Assembly (NCBI RefSeq): GCF_026626635.1
Contig: NZ_JAPNKA010000001.1
Span: 4,588,001 to 4,652,000 of the forward strand
DNA: 64,000 nucleotides
DNA from: Archangium lansingense
GTDB taxonomy: Bacteria > Myxococcota > Myxococcia > Myxococcales > Myxococcaceae
Direction of reading: 5' to 3'
In this document: positions 42,963-52,043 of the stretch, piece by piece
Numbering within the stretch: position 1 is the stretch's first letter
How the letters are laid out: each line of letters starts with the position of its first letter
The notes under the pieces: generated by a model
The model's input: only the letters and a program-made list of their open reading frames with translations
The model's database searches: none
Told to the model about the DNA's origin: nothing
Made by a program: the position numbers and the translations under genes

Positions 42963-43833
42963 GCTGTTCCTTGCCCTGGGCCTGGCGGGCCTTCTCGCCC
43001 GGGCGGGAGAACGAGGTGAGGGTGGCGCGCACCGCACCCAGGTCGATGGTGCCCACCGCGGCGAGCGGCAGCCGGCGCTCATCGTCCGTGATCCACACGT
43101 GCACCTCGCGCGACATCGAGGGCTTGTCCAGGCGCACCGCGGTGCCGGCCAGGTGCCAGGCGTCGAACTCACCGAGCGGCAGCGACACATGCTCGCGCTT
43201 CACCACGCTGGCCGTCATGCGCCACATGCGGCGCACGCCGTAGACGTCGAAGCAGATGGGCAGGCCCTCCTTTAGAGGGAGCTGGCGCATCATGTAGACG
43301 GCACCGGCCACGTCCATGCCCTCGTGCTCGTAGTTGTAGTTGCTGCGGCCCGGCTTGCCGCGCTGCACATAGTCCACGCGGACGCTGCGGTCCTTGGAGT
43401 TGAAGGCCACGTCCACCGTGCGGTGCTGCTCGTTCTCCGTGGCTTCCTCGGTGTAGCGCGAGGGGCGCAGCGTCTTCGGGTGCATGTAGCTCATCGCGGT
43501 GGCGTTCACCCGGCGCACCTTGGAGAAGAAGGAGTTGGTCTGCACCTTGATCTGAATCGGGAGCGAGCCGTCCTGCTTCTTCTGCACCGACATGGTCATC
43601 TTGCCGGCGGTGGCGCCCATGGCATCGAGGTCGAACTCGAGCTCCTCACCCGGAGCGAAGGCGAGGGGGTTGCGCAGGGCGGGCAGGCGTTGGGAGCAGG
43701 CGGGCACGGTGGCCTTGGCCTGACCCTGGGCAGGAGGGGCGGGCTTGTTCTCCTCGGGCCCATCCGCGTCGGGCAGCTGCGCCCAGGCAGCGGAGGAGAT
43801 GCTGAACAGGAGGGCTGCGAGGGCGGTGCGCAT
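42952..43833 (-). CDS. DUF3108 domain protein, exported (second copy)
   Basis: The start at 43833 has AAGGA eight bases upstream and gives a signal peptide (MRTALAALLFSISSAAWA); the frame to 43902 is less likely. The 293-residue product matches DUF3108: FAPGEELEFDLDAMGATAGKM, RPSRYTEEATENEQH, then DERRLPLAAVGTIDLGAVRATL near the end. These are periplasmic beta-rich proteins of unknown function, often near envelope genes. It is the last gene of a three-gene operon with a DUF4091 protein and another DUF3108 protein. Confidence 0.85.
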   Translation of the reverse strand: MRTALAALLFSISSAAWAQLPDADGPEENKPAPPAQGQAKATVPACSQRLPALRNPLAFAPGEELEFDLDAMGATAGKMTMSVQKKQDGSLPIQIKVQTNSFFSKVRRVNATAMSYMHPKTLRPSRYTEEATENEQHRTVDVAFNSKDRSVRVDYVQRGKPGRSNYNYEHEGMDVAGAVYMMRQLPLKEGLPICFDVYGVRRMWRMTASVVKREHVSLPLGEFDAWHLAGTAVRLDKPSMSREVHVWITDDERRLPLAAVGTIDLGAVRATLTSFSRPGEKARQAQGKEQLKW

Positions 43834-43870
43834 GGCGGTCATCCTTGATTCCAGGTGAGGGGTCTCCGAT

Positions 43871-45553
43871 TCACTTGGGACGGACGCCCGAACGCTTTGC
43901 ATATTCGGACGCTTCCCAGCGCTTCCTCAGGCGGGCGGTCATCTCCCGGCGCACCTGCTCCCACTGCCGGGTGTCCGTCTCCACTTCATAGCCCGAGCGG
44001 GTGAGCCGGCGCGCGGCCTCTCGAGCGAATGTCTGCTCTCCAAGCGATTCCAACAGCCGCAGGTACTCGTAGTCCTCGAGTCCATCGCGGATGTGCTTGA
44101 GGCGCAAGGACACCACGGGCTGGTGGCGCGAGAAGCCCGGCCGCGCCGGAGTGCCCGGGTAGAAGAGGGTGCCGTCCCCATTGCCGCCGAACTCGAAGAC
44201 GTCCTTCCAGGGGTCCTTCGTGTTGTAGGCGAAGACGGTGTCGAAATAGAGCTCGCCGTCCACCCCGGAGAGGAAGGCCAGCGGGCCCATGGCCCGGTTG
44301 AGCGGGGTGGGGTGGTCCACCATGTAAGAGGCCCAGCCGCTGTAGACCTTCTCCTCGGCGGCATCCTCGGTGGGGCCGCCGTTGCAGCCGTGCGAGTTGC
44401 AGCTCTGGTACCACCAGACCTTCACATGGGGGTCCAGCTTGCGGCGCAGCGTCTGCAGCGGGACGACGTTGCGGCACGTCTGGGGCCCGGGGCGGGGGAA
44501 GAAGCAGTTGAGCGTGGGGGCGAGGATGTCCGCCGAGCCACGCAGTGCGTCATCCAGCGGGGCGGTGACGAGGACGGGCACGTCCTGTTTGGCCGCACGG
44601 ACCCGCAGCGCCTGGGTGCGCACGAGCGCCACGTCCTCGGGCTTGGGCTCGTCCTTGGCGTAGAAGAAGAGCCGTGCCTTCCAGCCCTTCTGGCGGAAGT
44701 GCTCGGCGAAGGCGCGGTAGTACGCGGACTTCTCCGCGTCGGTGCGGGCCACCTTGCTGTCGCGCACATCCGCGGTGGTGAAGCGGGCCCCCGAGGACAG
44801 GGCCGAGCCCTCCAGGAAGGGGCCCATCTCCGCGTCGTAGGCGCTGAAGTCCACCACCGCCTTGCCGCCTTCGAAGCGCACTGGCGGTGGGTTCATGCTC
44901 ATGCCATGGGCGCTGATGCGGTGGGCCAGCAGCGCGCCCACGTAGTCGTGCAGCAACTCGCGGGCCTCCGGGGACTCGGGCTTCAACCCGTGCGCGCGGG
45001 AGATGCTGTAGAGCGAGATGCCGAAGCTGTTGGGCAGCGAGGAGGTGGCAGGCAGGACGAAGGGCTGCACCTCCGCGGTGAAGGGGACGGGCGCCAGTGG
45101 CTTGCCTCCCGCCTCCACATGCAGCGCGCCCTGGTACGTGCCCGGCTCCTGGGACTCCGGCGCACACAGCTCCACGTAGAGGACGTGGGGCGCTCCCTCG
45201 GGCTCCGGCGCGGACTCCACCGGCACCAGCGGGTCCGGCCACAGCCCCGTGCCACCCTGGGAGTTGGAGGGTGTCTTCACGTCCAGGAAGGCCTCTCGCC
45301 ACACGGAGGCCTTCAGCGTTCCGCCCTTCGGCCCGCGCAGCGCCAGCGGCTTCACCTGCACGCGCGTGCTGCCCTGGGGAAGCACCACCTGGGCGGCCTC
45401 GCACTCACCCCGCGCGAGGCTCAACCGGGCCTCCTTCTCACCCTTCAGCTCGACTCCCGGCCGCACCTTCTCCAGCGCGGATACCACCCGAGGCCCAGGT
45501 GCCGCGGCCAGCAACTCCGCGAGCAACCACCCCATCGCCCAACCCGCCCCCAT
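43871..45553 (-). CDS. DUF4091 (glycoside hydrolase-like) protein, exported
   Basis: A 560-residue protein with a short signal-like start (MGWLLAELLAAAPG). The N-terminal half is beta-sandwich-like and ends near PFVLPATSSLPNSFGISLYS. The central half looks like a TIM barrel (ARLFFYAKDEPKPED, with an acidic pair typical of glycoside hydrolases), and the C-terminus has the DUF4091 block LKHIRDGLEDYEYLRLLES. Family members are linked to glycan metabolism. It lies between two DUF3108 genes, with gaps of 30 and 37 bases. Confidence 0.85.
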   Translation of the reverse strand: MGAGWAMGWLLAELLAAAPGPRVVSALEKVRPGVELKGEKEARLSLARGECEAAQVVLPQGSTRVQVKPLALRGPKGGTLKASVWREAFLDVKTPSNSQGGTGLWPDPLVPVESAPEPEGAPHVLYVELCAPESQEPGTYQGALHVEAGGKPLAPVPFTAEVQPFVLPATSSLPNSFGISLYSISRAHGLKPESPEARELLHDYVGALLAHRISAHGMSMNPPPVRFEGGKAVVDFSAYDAEMGPFLEGSALSSGARFTTADVRDSKVARTDAEKSAYYRAFAEHFRQKGWKARLFFYAKDEPKPEDVALVRTQALRVRAAKQDVPVLVTAPLDDALRGSADILAPTLNCFFPRPGPQTCRNVVPLQTLRRKLDPHVKVWWYQSCNSHGCNGGPTEDAAEEKVYSGWASYMVDHPTPLNRAMGPLAFLSGVDGELYFDTVFAYNTKDPWKDVFEFGGNGDGTLFYPGTPARPGFSRHQPVVSLRLKHIRDGLEDYEYLRLLESLGEQTFAREAARRLTRSGYEVETDTRQWEQVRREMTARLRKRWEASEYAKRSGVRPK

Positions 45554-45583
45554 GTTGCCCCCCGTGTGCGGCCCCGGGCCGCT

Positions 45584-46393
45584 CTAGGTTTCGTTCTGGG
45601 CCGTCGCCGTGGCCTGCGCGATGACCTTGCCCTGCTGGTACTCCGTCAACTCCGCGACGATGGAACCCAGGGCGAGCTCCGCTTCGATGCGCACCGGCAG
45701 GCGGCGTGCGTCCGCCGTGAACCAGGCCACCATGTCGCGCTTGGAGGCCAGCTTGCCGGAGAACTCGGTGTACACGCGCAGCCGGAACACCTCCTGCTTG
45801 CCCAGCTTCGTGTCCATCGTCTCCCGGGCCTCCACCTTCGCCTTCATCAGGAAGGTCTTCGAGCCAGTGAAGACGGGGTAGGAGTATTCCTGGCCCACCT
45901 CCAGCATGCGGTTGCGCAGCGCGAAGGTCGCCCCGGCCACGTCGAGGGTGCCCTCGGCCAGCTCATGGGAGTACTCGCGGGGCGCCTCGCCCTCCTTCTG
46001 CTTCACCACCAGGGCGGACTTGCCGTCCTCGGCCAGCTTCACGCGCACGCGGCGGCGCTTGTTGTTCTGGTCCTCGTGCATGTCCGAGCCCAGCACCCGC
46101 TGCGCGCCAAAGTCCCAATAGGAGACGTACTTGTCCTTCACGGGCCACACGCCCGCCATCGACTCCGACTTCGCCAGCGACACGATGGGCCACACTTCCT
46201 TGCCCCACTGCTTCATGGGGGCGCCCACCGTCACCTGCGCCGAGCCCGCCGTTATCCCGAGGTACTGGATGCGATAGCGCGCCTGCTCACCGGGCCCAAA
46301 TGCGGATGGACGCCCACCCTGGGCCAGGGCCGCCCCAGACAACAGGAGGCTCAACAGCAACCCCGTGAACATTCCCTGGAACTGCATGCGCAT
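45584..46393 (-). CDS. DUF3108 domain protein, exported (first copy)
   Basis: The start at 46393 has AGGAG seven bases upstream; the longer frame to 46603 lacks coding character. The 269-residue product has a signal peptide (MQFQGMFTGLLLSLLLSGAALA) and DUF3108 features: FGPGEQARYRIQYLGITAGSAQV, FRLRVYTEFSGKLASKRDMVAWFTADARRLPVRIEAEL in parts. It is homologous but not close to the second copy. It opens the operon DUF3108-DUF4091-DUF3108, whose promoter should lie in the 301-base gap upstream. Confidence 0.85.
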   Translation of the reverse strand: MRMQFQGMFTGLLLSLLLSGAALAQGGRPSAFGPGEQARYRIQYLGITAGSAQVTVGAPMKQWGKEVWPIVSLAKSESMAGVWPVKDKYVSYWDFGAQRVLGSDMHEDQNNKRRRVRVKLAEDGKSALVVKQKEGEAPREYSHELAEGTLDVAGATFALRNRMLEVGQEYSYPVFTGSKTFLMKAKVEARETMDTKLGKQEVFRLRVYTEFSGKLASKRDMVAWFTADARRLPVRIEAELALGSIVAELTEYQQGKVIAQATATAQNET

Positions 46394-46694
46394 CGATGGC
46401 TCCTGGCAAGGTAGGCAGCCGCATCCTGGGGTGCCAACTCCACCGCCAGCCCGCGATTCCCCGGCTGCGTCCTGGTGGACGGATGGCCGTGGGGCCCATT
46501 CAACCCCAGAATTCCCCCATTCGTGCGCGCCCGAGTGGGAGGCGGGCGGTGCCCGGTTGGCCAGTATGCGGCCAGGGCCGAGACTCTGTCCGGTAGCGGC
46601 CACATGGAGTGGGGGAGCCCTTCGCCCCGCGAGGCTGCTAGCCTGGGCCCAGCCCGGCCGGCGTGGAGCCGGTGCCTGGCCCAGGAGGGACGCG
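46394..46694. other. 301-base divergent intergenic region
   Basis: It separates the DUF3108 operon from the zinc-ribbon gene. It is G/C-rich, with no supported gene, no tRNA and no clear promoter boxes; divergent promoters for both sides are expected but cannot be placed. Confidence 0.5.
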
Positions 46695-46901
46695 ATGCCG
46701 CTGGATTTCTACGAGGACGAGGACGAGAAGGACTCGGGCTCGAAAAACGGCCGTAAGGACTTCGACTGCCCCGAGTGCAACGCCAACAACCCGCTCGAGG
46801 AGGCGCTCGCGGACGGCCAGGAGGTGCTCTGCAATTACTGCGGCCTCGAGTTCGCGGTGAAGGGCTCGGACAACGGCCGCTTCAAGTTCAAGGAGCTGTG
46901 A
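46695..46901 (+). CDS. 68-residue zinc-ribbon protein
   Basis: AGGAGG lies seven bases before the ATG at 46695; the longer frame upstream has no coding character. The N-terminus is very acidic (FYEDEDEKDS). A four-cysteine zinc ribbon follows: C25-P-E-C28 and C46-N-Y-C49, ending GRFKFKEL. It resembles small transcription-factor or LysW-like ribbons, but no partner gene points to a role. It is convergent with yggS. Confidence 0.75.
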   Translation: MPLDFYEDEDEKDSGSKNGRKDFDCPECNANNPLEEALADGQEVLCNYCGLEFAVKGSDNGRFKFKEL

Positions 46902-46923
46902 GCCCCGGGCAGGGGCCCTGTGC

Positions 46924-47589
46924 TCAGGTCCGCTCGCCGAAGATGGCGGTGCCCACCCGCACCAGGGTGGCCCCTTCCTCGATGGCCAGCTCGAAGTCGT
47001 GGGTGGTGCCCATGGACAGGCCCGGCAGTCCGTGCTGGCGGGCCAGCTCTCGCAGGGTGCGGAAGTAGCCCCGCGCCACCTGCTCGTCCTCGGTGGGCGG
47101 GGGCAGCGACATGAGGCCCTCCACGCGCAGCCCTGGCAGCGCGCGCACGGACTCCAGGAAGGGTCCGAGCGCCTCGGGGGCCAGCCCGCTCTTGCTGGCC
47201 TCGCCGCCCACGTTCACCTCCACGAAGCAGGGAATGGGCGAGTCCTGCCGACGACGCGACAGCTCCTGGGCCACCTCCAGCCTGTCCAGCGCATGGAAGG
47301 ACTGCGCGGCCTTGGCCACGTACTTCACCTTGTTCGTCTGCAGCGGCCCGATGGCGTGCCAGCGCAGGCCCTCCAGGTCCGCCAGCTCCGCGGCCTTGTC
47401 CCGCAACTCCTGGGCGTAGTTCTCCCCGAAGTCCCGCTGCCCCGCCGCGTACGCCTCGCGGATGAGGGCCGCCGGCTTCAGCTTGGAGACGGCCACCAGG
47501 GTGACGGAACCGGGCTCCCGGCCCGCACGCGCGCAGGCCGCGGCCACCCGGGCCCGTATCTCCGCCAGTCGCTGGGCGACGCTGCTCAT
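46924..47589 (-). CDS. yggS: YggS-family PLP homeostasis protein
   Basis: A 221-residue PLP-binding protein of the alanine racemase N-terminal fold, with the PLP lysine in LVAVSKLKPA (Lys36), then RDFGENYAQEL, HAIGPLQTNK, VNVGGEASKSG and GLMSLPPP. The phosphate-binding end reads LSMGTTHDFELAI where many homologues have MSDDF. It controls vitamin B6 pools rather than catalysing a racemisation. Its start overlaps the maf stop by four bases (ATGA). Confidence 0.95.
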   Translation of the reverse strand: MSSVAQRLAEIRARVAAACARAGREPGSVTLVAVSKLKPAALIREAYAAGQRDFGENYAQELRDKAAELADLEGLRWHAIGPLQTNKVKYVAKAAQSFHALDRLEVAQELSRRRQDSPIPCFVEVNVGGEASKSGLAPEALGPFLESVRALPGLRVEGLMSLPPPTEDEQVARGYFRTLRELARQHGLPGLSMGTTHDFELAIEEGATLVRVGTAIFGERT

Positions 47590-48185
47590 GGCTTGCTCCA
47601 GGGAAGGGGGACGCCGGCCCGGGCGAGCAGCTCCAAGGTCTCTCCCAGGGGCAGGCCGATGACGTTGGTGGGGCTGCCCTCGATGGTCGCCACGAGGAAG
47701 CCGCCCTTTCCCTGGATGGCGTAGCCGCCCGCCTTGTCCAGGGACTCGCCGGTGCTGGCGTACCAGGCAATCTCCCCCGCGCTCAGGGGGCGGAAGGTGA
47801 CCCGGGTACGGACCACCATGGACTGCTCGCCCGTGGGGCCGGCGAGCGCGACGCCAGTCTGGACTTCATGTGTCCTACCCGACAGCCGGCCCATCATTGC
47901 CCGGACCTCGGCCTCGTCGTGGGGCTTGCCGAGCAGCTCCTCCCCGAGGACGACGGTGGTGTCGGCGGCCAGCACCCAGGCCCCGGGATTGCGGGCTGCC
48001 ACCGTTCGGGCCTTTTCCCGGGCCAGCCTCAGCACGTAGGCTGGGGCGGCCTCGCCCTGGTGGGGGGTTTCATCGATGTCCGCCGCGGACACGTCGAAAG
48101 CCAGTCCGAGCTGGCCGAGGAGCTCGCGCCGCCGCGGCGAAGCGGACGCGAGAACGAGCCGGGTTTGACCCACTGAGGTGTGCAT
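47586..48185 (-). CDS. maf: Maf-family nucleotide pyrophosphatase
   Basis: A 199-residue protein from ATG 48185 (the frame to 48269 is longer but overlaps the divergent gene and lacks Maf homology). Maf signatures: LVLASASPRRRELL (from about residue 9), AADTTVVLGEELLGKP, and DKAGGYAIQGKGG. These proteins hydrolyse non-canonical or regular nucleoside triphosphates and affect septation when overexpressed. It is coupled to yggS. The promoter must lie in the short gap shared with the GGDEF gene. Confidence 0.93.
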   Translation of the reverse strand: MHTSVGQTRLVLASASPRRRELLGQLGLAFDVSAADIDETPHQGEAAPAYVLRLAREKARTVAARNPGAWVLAADTTVVLGEELLGKPHDEAEVRAMMGRLSGRTHEVQTGVALAGPTGEQSMVVRTRVTFRPLSAGEIAWYASTGESLDKAGGYAIQGKGGFLVATIEGSPTNVIGLPLGETLELLARAGVPLPWSKP

Positions 48186-48231
48186 GTTACGGCTCGCCTC
48201 TAGCAGAACTGCGCCCTGGAGTGGACCCTGG

Positions 48232-49311
48232 ATGAATCCCGCGGACCTGCTCGCGGCCATGACGCGCACGGTGGAGCAGTTGGCCGCCTACAACGACATC
48301 GCGAAGGCTCTGACCTCGACGCTCGAGCTGCGGGAGGTGCTGAACCTGATGATGGAGAAGGTGCGCAGCCTGCTCCGACCCCGCAACTGGTCGCTGCTGC
48401 TCCAGGACGAGCGCACGGGCAAGCTCTACTTCGAGATCGCCGTGGGGGAGGGGGCCGAGGTGCTCAAGGGCCTCCAGCTTGCCCCGGGCGAGGGCATCGC
48501 CGGCACGGTCTTCTCCACGGGGACGGCCCGGTTGGTGGAGGACGTGACGCGCGACCCGACGTTCGCCTCCCGCTTCGACAATGCCTCGGCCTTCCGCACC
48601 CGCTCCATCGTGGCGGTGCCGCTGATTGCCCGGGGGAGGGTGCTGGGCGTCATCGAGCTGGTGAACGGGGCCACGGATCGGCCCTTCACGCAGGATGACC
48701 TGATGGCGCTGACGGCCATCTCGGACTTCGCGGCCATCGCCATCGAGAACGCGCGCAACTTCCGGCGGGTGCAGGAGCTGACCATCACGGATGAGCACAC
48801 GGGCGTCTACAACGCCCGGCACCTGCGCGCGCAGCTGGAGCATGAGGTGCGGCGCTCGCAGCGCTTCCACCACCCGGTGTCGCTCATCTTCCTGGACCTG
48901 GACCGCTTCAAGTCCATCAACGACCAGCACGGCCACCTGGTGGGCAGCGCGGTGCTCAAGGAGGTGGGCGAGCTGCTCGTCTCCTGCTGCCGGCAGCTGG
49001 ACTACGTCTTCCGCTACGGCGGGGACGAGTTCGCCCTGCTGCTGGTGGAGACGGGGACGGACGGGGCGATGACGAGCGCCACGCGCATTCGCGACACCTT
49101 CCGCAACCGGCGCTTCCAGGAGGCGGCGGGGTTGGATCTCCAGGTGACGGCGAGCCTCGGGGTGGCCACCTACCCGGAGCACGCGCTGTCGTCGGTGGAC
49201 CTGGTGCGGGCGGCGGACTTCGCCATGTACGCGGCCAAGGCGCGGGGCCGGGACGACGTGTGCCTCGCGGTGCCCCACGCGGACATGCCCATGATGCCCC
49301 GCAAGAAGTAG
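48232..49311 (+). CDS. GAF-GGDEF diguanylate cyclase
   Basis: The start at 48232 (MNPADLL) is preferred, because upstream codons fall in the maf promoter. The 359-residue cytoplasmic protein has a GAF domain (about 30-180, LAPGEGIAGTVFSTG, IVAVPLIARGRVLGVIELVN) and a GGDEF domain (about 190-345) with the intact active site YGGDEFA at 262-268. The inhibitory I-site RxxD (R254-D257) lies five residues before it, so c-di-GMP feedback is expected. The GAF ligand is unknown. It probably feeds PilZ effectors such as the one at 57178. Confidence 0.92.
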   Translation: MNPADLLAAMTRTVEQLAAYNDIAKALTSTLELREVLNLMMEKVRSLLRPRNWSLLLQDERTGKLYFEIAVGEGAEVLKGLQLAPGEGIAGTVFSTGTARLVEDVTRDPTFASRFDNASAFRTRSIVAVPLIARGRVLGVIELVNGATDRPFTQDDLMALTAISDFAAIAIENARNFRRVQELTITDEHTGVYNARHLRAQLEHEVRRSQRFHHPVSLIFLDLDRFKSINDQHGHLVGSAVLKEVGELLVSCCRQLDYVFRYGGDEFALLLVETGTDGAMTSATRIRDTFRNRRFQEAAGLDLQVTASLGVATYPEHALSSVDLVRAADFAMYAAKARGRDDVCLAVPHADMPMMPRKK

Positions 49312-49325
49312 GCGGAAAATACAGA

Positions 49326-49353
49326 GGGGCGCCCCCCCGAAGGGAGACGCCCC
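49326..49353 (-). terminator. strong hairpin ending the PpiD-like gene
   Basis: On the minus strand GGGGCGTCTCCC, loop TTCG and GGGGGGCGCCCC form a ~12-bp stem (two wobble pairs), followed by the T-rich TCTGTATTTT. It lies 32 bases past the stop at 49385 and 15 bases past the convergent GGDEF gene. Confidence 0.7.
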
Positions 49354-49384
49354 CTGGACGAGAGGCCGAAGCCCCTCGTGACGA

Positions 49385-50956
49385 CTACCCGCCGGTCACC
49401 TGGTCGAGGACGGTGCTGTTGGTCACCACCGTGCCGCTCTTGCGCAGGGACTTGAGGAAGGAGTCGGCCACCTCGTACTGCTTGGCCTGCTCGGCCTGCT
49501 TGCGCAGCTCCTCCTTCTTCTGGGCGAAGTTGGCGTCATCCGCGAGCTGGCGCTCCGTCACCTGGGCGATGATGAAGCCCTCGCCCACGGGGAACGCCTG
49601 GTCGAGCGCCTGCGGGCCCTTGCTGGTGAACACCGCGCCGAGCAGCTCCGGCGCCGGGCCCAGGTGGGGCACGTTGAGGCTGGCGGCGTTGAAGGTGTCC
49701 GTCTGCACCGCCTCCGGACGCGTCTCCGTCTCGAAGCGCAGCAGCGCGGGCTGCTCCTTCTCCGGCGGGAACAGCTCGGTGATCGTCTTGCCGGCCTTCA
49801 CCTGGGCCAGCGCCTTGTCGGCCTCGACGCGCGCCAGCTCCTTGGCCTTGTCCTTCTTGTAGAGGTTGGTGGCGATCTCGTCCTGCACCTCCTCCAGCTT
49901 CTTGTCCTGGGCCGGCTTCTTCTCCTCCACCTTCACCAGGTGCACGCCGAACTTCGTCTCGATGGGCTGCGTCACCTTGCCCGGCTCGAGCGCGAAGGCC
50001 GCGTTGGCCAGCGCCGGATCCCAGTTGTTGCGCTCCACCCAGCCCAGGTCCCCGCCGCTCGGCTTGGTGCCCGGATCCTCGCTGCTGGCCTTGGCCACCT
50101 CGCCGAAGTCCTTGCCGCCCTCGATCTCCTTGAGCAGCGCCTGGGCGCGCTCCATCGCCTTGGCCTTCGCCTCCGGCGTGGCGTCCGGGGCCAGCTTCAC
50201 GAGGATCTGCCGCGCGCGGATGCGCTCGGGCTGCTGGTACACGAAGCGGTTGGCCTCGTAGTACTCCTTGAGCTCCTTCTCATGGGCCTGCTTGTAGGCG
50301 GTCAGGTCCGCGGCGCTGGGGGCCGGCACCTTGGCGGCGTACATGCTGGGCAGGAAGCGGGCGAACACGATGCGCGCCTGGTTGCCCTCCTTCTCGAAGC
50401 GGGTGCGGACCTCGTCCTCGGACACCACCGTGCCGCCCTGGACGATGCCCAGCATCTTCTGGGCCGCCAGCCGCCGCCGGATGTCCTCCTCGTAGTCCGC
50501 GGGCGTCTGGCGGTAGTAGTCGCGCAGCACCTGCTGGTACGTGCCGTAGTCGAACTGGCCGTCCTTGTGGAAGGAGGGGTCGCGCTGGAGGATCTTCAGC
50601 ACCTCCTCATCCGAGGCCTTCACCCCGTGACGCTCGGCCGCCTGGGCCAGGAGCTCCGTGTTGACCATCCGCTCCAGCACCGACTGGGGGAGACCGAACT
50701 GGCGGGCGATCGCCTCGGACACCGGCTGGCCCTGCGAGCGCAGGTACTGCAGCTGGTTCACGTACTCCCGACGGAACTCCATCAACGGGATTTCCTTGCC
50801 GTTGACCACCGCGGGGGCCGACGGGGCAGCAGCAGCCCCGCTCGGGGCGGCGCCGAACCCCGAGCTGCCTGGTCCGAACTGGAGGGTGAACACCACCGCG
50901 ATCGCGATGATGAAGAGGTAGATGACGACCTTCCGCGGCTCGAGAGCGTCCTTCAT
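49385..50956 (-). CDS. membrane-anchored SurA/PpiD-type peptidyl-prolyl isomerase
   Basis: A 523-residue protein with one N-terminal membrane helix (about 10-27), a SurA_N-like chaperone region (about 45-200) and one parvulin domain (about 235-345) with RARQILVKLAPDA, FGEVAKASSEDPGTKPSGGDLGWVERN and FGVHLVKVEEK, then a C-terminal helical region. It is periplasmic and should assist folding of outer-membrane proteins. Length and layout fit PpiD more than SurA. It is divergent from mreC. Confidence 0.92.
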   Translation of the reverse strand: MKDALEPRKVVIYLFIIAIAVVFTLQFGPGSSGFGAAPSGAAAAPSAPAVVNGKEIPLMEFRREYVNQLQYLRSQGQPVSEAIARQFGLPQSVLERMVNTELLAQAAERHGVKASDEEVLKILQRDPSFHKDGQFDYGTYQQVLRDYYRQTPADYEEDIRRRLAAQKMLGIVQGGTVVSEDEVRTRFEKEGNQARIVFARFLPSMYAAKVPAPSAADLTAYKQAHEKELKEYYEANRFVYQQPERIRARQILVKLAPDATPEAKAKAMERAQALLKEIEGGKDFGEVAKASSEDPGTKPSGGDLGWVERNNWDPALANAAFALEPGKVTQPIETKFGVHLVKVEEKKPAQDKKLEEVQDEIATNLYKKDKAKELARVEADKALAQVKAGKTITELFPPEKEQPALLRFETETRPEAVQTDTFNAASLNVPHLGPAPELLGAVFTSKGPQALDQAFPVGEGFIIAQVTERQLADDANFAQKKEELRKQAEQAKQYEVADSFLKSLRKSGTVVTNSTVLDQVTGG

Positions 50957-51075
50957 GATGCCTTTTGCCTTGAGACGCGCCGGGTGACTCCCCCTGTGGA
51001 AGGATTCTCGGCGCGCATGTGTTGGGTGCCCGGTCGGATGGTGGACGATGGAACGCCACCCTCCGTGAAGACCTT

Positions 51076-51105
51076 GACTGCCTAGAGCAACACCCCGGAA
51101 AATGC
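51076..51105 (+). promoter_or_regulatory. candidate promoter of the mreC operon
   Basis: TTGACT (51076-51081) and GAAAAT (51100-51105) are separated by 18 bases, about 75 bases before the mreC start. The match to sigma-70-type boxes is partial. It lies in a 223-base divergent gap. Confidence 0.35.
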
Positions 51106-51179
51106 AAGCGATTCAGAGTAGTTAGCGAGCCCCCCTGTCGTAGCTGCCGCTCCCTCTCTCCTACACGGACCTTCACGAA

Positions 51180-52043
51180 GTGCTGTCGCTTCTCAAGCGC
51201 TACCGAACGCTTCTCATCGTGGGCGTGCTGCTGCTCTACCCGTTCGGGGCTTTCCTGACGACGGGTCGGCGCGGGCGCGATCCCAATTTCGTGGACCGGG
51301 CGGTCATTGGCTTGTCCGCCCCCCTGCAGCGCGGACTGATTGGCCTCATCGATGGGGCCAAGGCCGTGGTGTACGGCTACATCGATCTGCGCGAGGTGCG
51401 GCAGGCCAACGAGGAGCTGCGCGCGGAGAACCTCCAGCTGCGGGCGACCGTGCAAGCGCTGGGCGAGACGCGGGCGGAGAACGAGCGGCTGAGAGGCCTG
51501 CTCGGCTACGCGGAGGCGGCGCCTGGGCCGGAGATTCCCGCGCGGGTCATCGGGGTGAACCCGGTGGCCAAGCTGCTGTCGGTGCGTATCAACCGGGGCG
51601 AGTCGGACGGGGTGTTCCGCGGCATGTCCGTGGTGACGCCGGACGGCATCATCGGCCAGGTGGTGCGTACCACGGGCGGGTGGGCGGACGTGGCGCTGGT
51701 GACGGATCTCCAGAGCCGGGTAGGTGTGCGGGTGCAGCGCTCGCGAGCGCGGGGCACGGCGGCCGGGGCGGGCAAGGGTCCGCTGCGGCTGGAGAACATG
51801 CTGCGCACCGAGGATGTCCAGGAGGGAGATCTCATCATCACCTCCGGCACGGACGGCGTATACCCGCCGGGGCTGGTGGTGGGGAAGGTGACGCGCCTGG
51901 AGAAGACGGAGCACGGCATGTTCCTGGGTGGCGATGTGGTGCCCGCGGTGGACACCACGCGGCTGGAGGAGGTGCTCGTGATGGGCAACCCCTTCGGAGC
52001 GCTGGTGCAGGGTTCGGCGGGTGGTTCCGGAGGTGAGCGTTAG
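51180..52043 (+). CDS. mreC: rod-shape protein MreC
   Basis: A 287-residue protein with an N-terminal membrane helix (about 10-28), a coiled coil (about 65-105, EVRQANEELRAENLQLRATVQ) and the beta-rich MreC domain (NRGESDGVFRGMSVVTPDGIIGQVV; GVYPPGLVVGKV). The start is GTG 51180. It organises the elongation machinery in the periplasm. mreD begins at the very next base. No mreB precedes it in this operon. Confidence 0.95.
   Translation: MLSLLKRYRTLLIVGVLLLYPFGAFLTTGRRGRDPNFVDRAVIGLSAPLQRGLIGLIDGAKAVVYGYIDLREVRQANEELRAENLQLRATVQALGETRAENERLRGLLGYAEAAPGPEIPARVIGVNPVAKLLSVRINRGESDGVFRGMSVVTPDGIIGQVVRTTGGWADVALVTDLQSRVGVRVQRSRARGTAAGAGKGPLRLENMLRTEDVQEGDLIITSGTDGVYPPGLVVGKVTRLEKTEHGMFLGGDVVPAVDTTRLEEVLVMGNPFGALVQGSAGGSGGER

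Noticed and set aside
44093..46414. 773-codon plus-strand frame
   Set aside because: Antisense to the DUF4091 and DUF3108 genes, which carry signal peptides, ribosome-binding sites and family motifs.
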